Origin: Acidobacteriota bacterium
GTDB taxonomy: Bacteria > Acidobacteriota > Terriglobia > Acidiferrales > UBA7541
Reading direction: 5' to 3'
Length of the DNA stretch: 39,688 nt
Assembly (NCBI GenBank): GCA_003223215.1
Contig: QHYH01000144.1
Span: forward strand, 1 to 39,688
Shown here piece after piece: positions 35,298 through 39,688 of the stretch (position 1 is its first letter; the number at the start of each line of letters is the position of its first letter). The translations under genes and the position numbers were made by a program. The notes beneath the pieces were generated by a model that ran no database searches, had not been told where the DNA came from, and was given only the letters and a program-made list of their open reading frames with translations.

Positions 35298-36131
35298 ATG
35301 GCGTACACTCCGGGCAACTTTTCTTTCGAAGCGTGGTGGGAGAAAGTCATTGCGCGCACGCCCGTTAAATATATTTCCTTGATCTTGGCTGCCGTTGGAG
35401 GATTGCTCGTTTGGAGATTTCCCGGCGGTTATTTCTGGCACTCCATCGGGGAAGCTGCCGTTATTGCCGCGCTCCTCATGTTCCTGGTAGACCCGTTCCT
35501 GAAGGCTAGGCTGCTCAAGGAGGCGGCCAGGGATATTTTTGAATATCTCTTAGGATTCGACCACCAACCACCGTTAAAGGAGCGCCTCAGACGATTGGTT
35601 TTCGATACCAAGCTGTTCCGCAGGAATTTCAACGCGCGGTACAGACTCATTCCTGAGGCGGATTTCATACAGAGCGAGATGGAATTCGATTTCGAGCTGG
35701 TTAACCCAACGGAGGAGGCAGTTGAGTTCCAGTATAAAATTGATTTCGAGCAGGCTGAGAACCCTCGCCTCGATTCTCTGACCCTTATATCTTCGGAAAA
35801 AAGCTATGAGTGGCGACCAGCGCTAAACGCCACGGAAGATGAACCGTTCGTTCTTCAAGGGCTCGCAGACCCGGTGAAGATTCAGCCCGCTTCGAAGGGT
35901 TTCAGCTACAGATTCGGTGGAAAATGCGCGGTAAGCTATCCAGCCGCTTTTTATTATGCCCAACATTTCGCTTATCCCACGATAGGAGTTACTGTCACAA
36001 TCGAACACCCGCAAACGCTGGAAGTCGCTGCGGCTCAAACTCCGGCGCACGAAGGAAATGTCTGGAGATACGAGAGACTGTTCATGCCCGGCGACCATAT
36101 CAGCATTCGTTGGAAACCGTCGAGTTCTTAA
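35298..36131 (+). CDS. Two-TM protein with beta-rich cytoplasmic domain
   Basis: 277 residues starting MAYTPGNFSFEAWWEKVIAR. Two helices (VKYISLILAAVGGLLVWRF, about 23-41; SIGEAAVIAALLMFLVDPFL, about 49-68) are followed by a basic linker helix (KEAARDIFEYLLGF, LKERLRRLVFDTKLF) and a 170-residue beta-rich domain (EMEFDFELVNPTEEAVEFQY; FSYRFGGKCAVSYPAAFYYA; GVTVTIEHPQTLEVA). Both termini should be cytoplasmic. The layout (2TM, linker, beta-rich domain) resembles that of the Cap15-like gene 260 bp away on the opposite strand, though the sequences are not similar. No family recognised. Confidence 0.65.
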   Translation: MAYTPGNFSFEAWWEKVIARTPVKYISLILAAVGGLLVWRFPGGYFWHSIGEAAVIAALLMFLVDPFLKARLLKEAARDIFEYLLGFDHQPPLKERLRRLVFDTKLFRRNFNARYRLIPEADFIQSEMEFDFELVNPTEEAVEFQYKIDFEQAENPRLDSLTLISSEKSYEWRPALNATEDEPFVLQGLADPVKIQPASKGFSYRFGGKCAVSYPAAFYYAQHFAYPTIGVTVTIEHPQTLEVAAAQTPAHEGNVWRYERLFMPGDHISIRWKPSSS

Positions 36132-36392
36132 GACGGACCCGAATCATCTAACTCGGGACAGAAGACTGCACAATCTAAGCACTCGAATTTCAAGCAAGCA
36201 GTTTCAAGTACAGTTTAGAAACGCCCTGGACCTCGAGGGATTGTCTGGCGGTGGCCTGAACCCGCCGTGGGCGCCAGGAGACAGCCACTGGTCCCAGGCA
36301 TTCAGCACTATGTTGTGATCGGCGCGAGGCAACTGACGACTAGCGGGCGTAGCGGGCTCCCCCGTCCCGCGACCGCCTCACGCGGCCCAGGG

Positions 36393-37049
36393 CTATGAGG
36401 CCCTCCGCTTGCCACCGATCATTTCGAGTAGGTGCGCGTATCGTATGACACGGCCTTCGTGCTCTCTCCAACACCATATTTGTCCGTAAGTGCGCCGGTC
36501 CCTCCCAGAGTAATACTCTCCGGACAAGCAGTCGCTCTTGTCGGACAGCCGCAACATGGCGGTGCCAAAATGCATGTGCATCGACTTCATGGCATAGGAA
36601 AGAGGCTGGTTTTGGTACTGGTAAATCAAGGCGACACCCTCAGGGTCTGACACCTGCAGTTCGGCAACGCAACTTCGCGACATCGATGTGATCGTGGTGA
36701 GGTAAATCGAGATTTGCGTCCAGCTTTGGAAAATCTGGAGCAGCACATCGTGACGTTTGACGTGGCCGTCGAACGAGGAGACCAGGAACCCGCGCCAGTG
36801 TCCGGTGAGGTTCGGGACTCTCGACAATCCCAACTTGCGCACCAAGCGGTTGCGCCAGAGGTGCTTATCAAACAGCGTGTTCACCACGCCGTAAAAAGCC
36901 AAACTGGAAGGTGCATCGAGCCACCACGGTGTGGAAAAATGAGCGGCGGCCATGAGTTTGGAGCACAACCAGGCGCACACAACGGCCACTGCAGCAAGCA
37001 GAAGAGGAACAAATCTCCTTTCGCTGGAGTCTGTACTGTAACCGTGCAT
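36393..37049 (-). CDS. Cap15-like (S_2TMBeta) two-TM beta-barrel protein
   Basis: 218 residues. Two membrane helices (FVPLLLAAVAVVCAWLCSKL, about 14-33; LDAPSSLAFYGVVNTLF, about 44-60) are followed by a beta-rich domain with RVPNLTGHWRGFLVSSFDGH (78-97), LLQIFQSWTQISIYLTT, SMSRSCVAEL, LIYQYQNQPLS, MHMHFGTAMLRL and LSGEYYSGRDRRTYGQI. This matches the pattern of the SMODS-associated 2TM beta effector (PF18153), known as Cap15 in CBASS: W.G...SS, I.Q.W..I.I.L, Y.Y.N.P, H.GT, G.YY..R.R...G. In CBASS it senses a cyclic dinucleotide and disrupts the inner membrane. No CD-NTase, Cap2 or Cap3 gene is in the window, so this copy is an orphan or acts otherwise. Confidence 0.78.
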   Translation of the reverse strand: MHGYSTDSSERRFVPLLLAAVAVVCAWLCSKLMAAAHFSTPWWLDAPSSLAFYGVVNTLFDKHLWRNRLVRKLGLSRVPNLTGHWRGFLVSSFDGHVKRHDVLLQIFQSWTQISIYLTTITSMSRSCVAELQVSDPEGVALIYQYQNQPLSYAMKSMHMHFGTAMLRLSDKSDCLSGEYYSGRDRRTYGQIWCWREHEGRVIRYAHLLEMIGGKRRAS

Positions 37050-38214
37050 GCTACACGCGTCCGGCTTTCGATCAGTTGGATTGCGCTTACCACCCGGACT
37101 GCTGCTGGGCAGCCCCGCGGGGGGAACAGCCAGCGGTATGGTTTCCTGAAGAGGTATCCCGCCGGTATCCTAGAATCAGGCAACTGCTGGTGGTAACGCT
37201 CCTTCCAACTTCTCTGTTTAGAGGCGCACCGCCCCTGCCCGGTTGCCTCTGAGGCAACTTGCCCAAGGTGAACCATGCGTCGCAATTTGCCCTTCTTCCC
37301 TAAGTTCTTTATTTCTTGCCGCTTCTAGCTCAGGTCAATCCGCTCTAAGCGAACCCCAGGGTATCGAAGCTTTAGTTGCAGAGGTCCGGCTATTGAGAAA
37401 GGCTGAATAAGCTTGTGGGAACGCTCCAATCGAGCGTCAAAAAAGCGTGTTCATCCAGAGCCCGACGCAATCCTCCCCCGTCAGCGGCACTCCTTGAACC
37501 TCGTCTTTTCCAGGCCGTCGGGACCGCGCCGCATGGCTTACTTGTTCTTTTGTTCCCCCGCACGTTTGCTGCGCCATAGCTCACGCCACAGGGAGCGCAT
37601 CATCACCATCCCAATCATGGCAACCCCGAGCTTCATGCCAAACCAAATGGAATCCAATGGGTCCACCGTCCACCTCTCACAACGGGTTGCACGCCACTTC
37701 GTTGAGATGCCCAATCTCCCGTTGAACACCTCAATCATGAGGGTCAGTTTTGGAAAAAGAGATGGTACTTGACCCTATCGGTTAATGGCTGATCGAGTGC
37801 TCTGCAGAGTCTTCCGAAACAAGCGCATTTCCTCCTACATGCTGCGGTGCTTGGCATTCTCAAAGTGACAGGATCGGTTCAGAACGATCTCGGGGCCAAC
37901 GTATTCGATAACGTCACCGTTCAAGTTGCGGACCCGGGTCCGAAGAACCTAGGAAAGACATCGTTGATTGGCTGAAGAAGAAATATCCAACGGTCAAAAT
38001 CCTTGCCTTCCGTCCACCGCAAAAGGAAATGTCCGATTAGAGCGCCGCGTAATCGCTTGCCAATCGTGCATCCGTTCTGTAGCCCGGCCTTTAAGACACT
38101 CTTGAAATCGGCAGCACGGCTACCGCTCGAGCGATGGACGCCCGCACCGAGCACCGCAACTCTAGGCGAAGCCCTACTCCACTTTCGTGTGATAGATTGT
38201 TTTATGGAGGAGAA
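37050..38214. other. 1165-bp gene-poor stretch with small remnants
   Basis: Two short pieces look like relics. At 37275-37410 (+) a signal-like start (MRRNLPFFPKFFIS) and, after a frame change, SALSEPQGIEALVAEVRLLR then KAE and stop resemble the beginning of a secreted coiled-coil protein. At 37948-38040 (+) RKDIVDWLKKKYPTVKILAF then RPPQKEMSD and stop resemble a receiver-domain strand and helix. A minus-strand frame at 37538-37738 has one hydrophobic helix (WFGMKLGVAMIGMVMM) but no ribosome site. None is strong enough for a separate gene. Confidence 0.4.
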
Positions 38215-38421
38215 ATGGACATTCTATCAGCGTTGAAAAACGAAGCGTCAAAGCTGCAAAAGCAGTTGGATACGGTCCATGCAGCCATCAAAGTCTTCGG
38301 GGGAAGGGACGGCGTCGGTCGTGGCAAGAAACGGCGCTTGTCTCCAAGTGCGAGAGCGAGAATAGCGAAGGCGCAAAGGGCGCGGTGGGCAAAAGCAAAG
38401 GCTGCGAAGAAGAACGGCTAA
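38215..38421 (+). CDS. Small coiled-coil protein with basic tail
   Basis: 68 residues. MDILSALKNEASKLQKQLDT then VHAAIKVF form one coiled-coil helix; after a GGRDGVGRGKKRR linker comes LSPSARARIAKAQRARWAKA KAAKKNG. The tail motif RARIAAAQRARWAK is seen in many small acidobacterial and planctomycete proteins and suggests nucleic-acid contact. GGAGGAG lies 4 bases before ATG 38215, which decides the start against the upstream ATG at 38134. Function unknown. Confidence 0.75.
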   Translation: MDILSALKNEASKLQKQLDTVHAAIKVFGGRDGVGRGKKRRLSPSARARIAKAQRARWAKAKAAKKNG

Positions 38422-38485
38422 CAACCTTCCTTCCGCCACGTCTTGATCAGGCACATCCGATGCATGCCTTGAACCTCTCCGTCCG

Positions 38486-39202
38486 ATGAATCGCAGAATC
38501 ATAAGCTGGCTGATTGTTTCGAGCCTGATGTGCGCCGCGGGTTATGCTGCGTTGTTCATTGCTCCGGATGAGCGAACCATGCATGACGCGCAGCGCATCT
38601 TCTATTTTCATGTGCCAAGCTGGGTCGCCATGTTCTTAGCGTTTTTTGTATCTGTCTTTGGAAGCATCTCTTATTTATTCACACGCAAGCAACGATGCGA
38701 CTGGCTTGGCGTCGCAGGGGCAGAAGTGGGCGTGGTGTGCTGCACGCTTGGGCTGATAACCGGTCCGTTGTGGGGAAAACCGGCTTGGGGGATCTGGTGG
38801 ACGTGGGATGCGCGGCTCACAACGACTTTGGTTCTTTGGCTGCTATACATTTCTTATCTTGTGCTGCGTTCGATGGTGGAGGAAACCGAGAGGCGTGCCA
38901 GAATCTGCGCGGTGTTCGGAATCTTTGCTTTTCTCGACGTGCCGTTGGTGTACGTTTCAAACCGCTTTTGGCGGACTCAACACCCCACGCCGGTCTTTTT
39001 CGGCGGCCCTAACGCAGGGGTCGACCCCACCATGGGCAAAGTACTGTTGCTATGTTTCGCTGCCATGGTCGCGGTCATGACCGTTCTTCTTCTGGACCGT
39101 TACCATCTTGAGCGTTTGCGGTGCGAAGTAAGCCTGCTGACATCTGAAATTGAGTCTCGCGATTTGGACAAGCGATCGCGCATGGCTAGGGAGCACGTAT
39201 GA
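38486..39202 (+). CDS. ccmC: Heme exporter protein CcmC
   Basis: 238 residues with six membrane helices. IFYFHVPSWVAMFLAFFVSV gives the first conserved His (42), GKPAWGIWWTWDARLTTTLV is the Trp-rich WWD signature (101-108), and NRFWRTQHPTPVFF gives the second His (166). These bind heme in CcmC, which loads it onto CcmE for cytochrome c maturation at the outer face of the cytoplasmic membrane. The last about 30 residues (ERLRCEVSLLTSEIESRDLD) form a cytoplasmic helix. The ccmD start overlaps its stop. CcmA/CcmB are not upstream, so the operon begins with ccmC here or has been rearranged. Confidence 0.94.
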   Translation: MNRRIISWLIVSSLMCAAGYAALFIAPDERTMHDAQRIFYFHVPSWVAMFLAFFVSVFGSISYLFTRKQRCDWLGVAGAEVGVVCCTLGLITGPLWGKPAWGIWWTWDARLTTTLVLWLLYISYLVLRSMVEETERRARICAVFGIFAFLDVPLVYVSNRFWRTQHPTPVFFGGPNAGVDPTMGKVLLLCFAAMVAVMTVLLLDRYHLERLRCEVSLLTSEIESRDLDKRSRMAREHV

Positions 39203-39333
39203 AGAACTTCCAGTATCTTCTCGCCGCATGGATTGCAGTTTGGGTTGTCTTTTTCCTTTATCAGATTTCCCTATCTCGCAGATTCTCCCAATTGCGCGAC
39301 GAGATCAAACGCCTCAAGGAACGGCTTCGATGA
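39199..39333 (+). CDS. ccmD: Heme exporter protein CcmD
   Basis: 44 residues: MKNFQYLLAAWIAVWVVFFL, then YQISLSRRFSQLRDEIKRLK and ERLR. It has one membrane helix followed by a basic cytoplasmic helix, the standard CcmD plan. The ATG overlaps the ccmC stop (ATGA), the usual ccmCD coupling. CcmD stabilises the CcmABC-CcmE complex. Too short to be found by length alone, but context makes the call firm. Confidence 0.88.
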   Translation: MKNFQYLLAAWIAVWVVFFLYQISLSRRFSQLRDEIKRLKERLR

Positions 39334-39688
39334 CTTGCTCCCGGGCAGGACAGTTCACAAGGAAAAACCTAAGGCGGTAGATCGAGAACCGAAAAGTGCA
39401 CGGTAAATTTGTTCTGACGGATCGCTGGAGAAATTTATAGGATTGGCTGGTTCCGATCACACTTTGCCATGCGGTGCGATCCTTTTTGATTCCTCAGCTG
39501 ATCAGCAGGTATTCGGCAGCGGAGAGCTCTGCTGCGCGCCGAGAGTCCAGGTAAGAAGCTGAGTCGTTCTCCGATGGCGCCTATTTCAGGTGACAGGCGC
39601 AAGAGTTCTCGCTCATCCGCAGGTAATCGAATACCAAACGCACGTTACGCGTGAGTCGTCGCATTTTCTGCGCCACACCTCCTCGGCC
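39334..39688. other. Window end, no gene seen
   Basis: 355 bp after ccmD with no open frame of note in the expected direction. ccmE, which often follows, does not start in this window. A minus-strand frame near the right edge is too short to judge. Confidence 0.45.

Noticed and set aside
37538-37738. 66-codon minus-strand frame with one hydrophobic helix
   Set aside because: No ribosome site, no family, and it lies among gene relics; too weak to call.
34791-38214. Search for a CD-NTase or other CBASS gene near the Cap15-like gene
   Set aside because: No frame shows the nucleotidyltransferase GS...D.D motif; a complete CBASS operon cannot be claimed.
1-39688. CRISPR arrays, rRNA and tRNA genes
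   Set aside because: No regularly spaced repeats and no conserved rRNA or tRNA segments were seen on either strand.

Overview
The window looks like Acidobacteriota DNA. It carries two long MacB/FtsX-type orphan permeases of the ADOP kind, one of them overlapped by its PadR regulator. It also has a TonB-dependent receptor with an N-terminal carboxypeptidase-regulatory-like domain, a GH20 hexosaminidase, and small proteins of types common in that phylum. The phylum call is inference from gene families only. I see no rRNA, tRNA, CRISPR array or replication origin.

Layout. Positions 1-2600 are mobile-element wreckage: an IS integrase gene split by an 860-nt group II intron without an ORF, next to a frameshifted IS110 transposase. 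An ADOP permease follows (2600-5029). Positions 5046-7654 hold a decayed VapC flanked by two related insertions (an IS with inverted repeats and an 84-bp derivative with the same ends), an intact-looking vapBC pair and a UPF0158 remnant. Positions 7682-9066 carry small genes, including a Rap1a-type secreted protein. Positions 9543-14697 hold a TonB-dependent receptor, a BrnT/BrnA locus whose toxin has a nonsense codon, and a GH20 hexosaminidase. Positions 15543-20765 encode a 1740-residue TPR protein with an embedded C39-like cysteine peptidase domain and a C-terminal membrane anchor. Positions 21064-22396 hold a decayed RsbW-like/ECF-sigma pair and a 31-residue membrane peptide. A membrane-anchored metallophosphoesterase, small envelope proteins, an IS200/IS605 remnant, a DUF72 protein and a group II intron RT remnant follow up to 28.8 kb. 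Positions 29315-33212 hold a secreted protein and the PadR/ADOP operon with its promoter. Positions 33338-37049 hold a SEC-C protein broken by one extra base, a two-TM beta-rich protein, and a Cap15-like (S_2TMBeta) protein. The window ends with a small basic protein and ccmC-ccmD (38486-39333).

How the genes relate. Much of the window is independent short units rather than one pathway. Clear co-transcribed or overlapping pairs are padR-ADOP, vapB-vapC, brnT-brnA and ccmC-ccmD. The receptor and the GH20 enzyme would suit glycan scavenging, but they are convergent and 780 bp apart, so the link is weak. At least eleven broken genes or element remnants lie among very long intact frames (809, 885, 786 and 1740 codons), so the breaks are more likely real decay than general sequencing error.

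The most unusual objects are the TPR/C39 protein, the orphan Cap15-like protein with its convergent two-TM neighbour, the intron-split integrase, and the matched IS/mini-element pair around the dead vapC.
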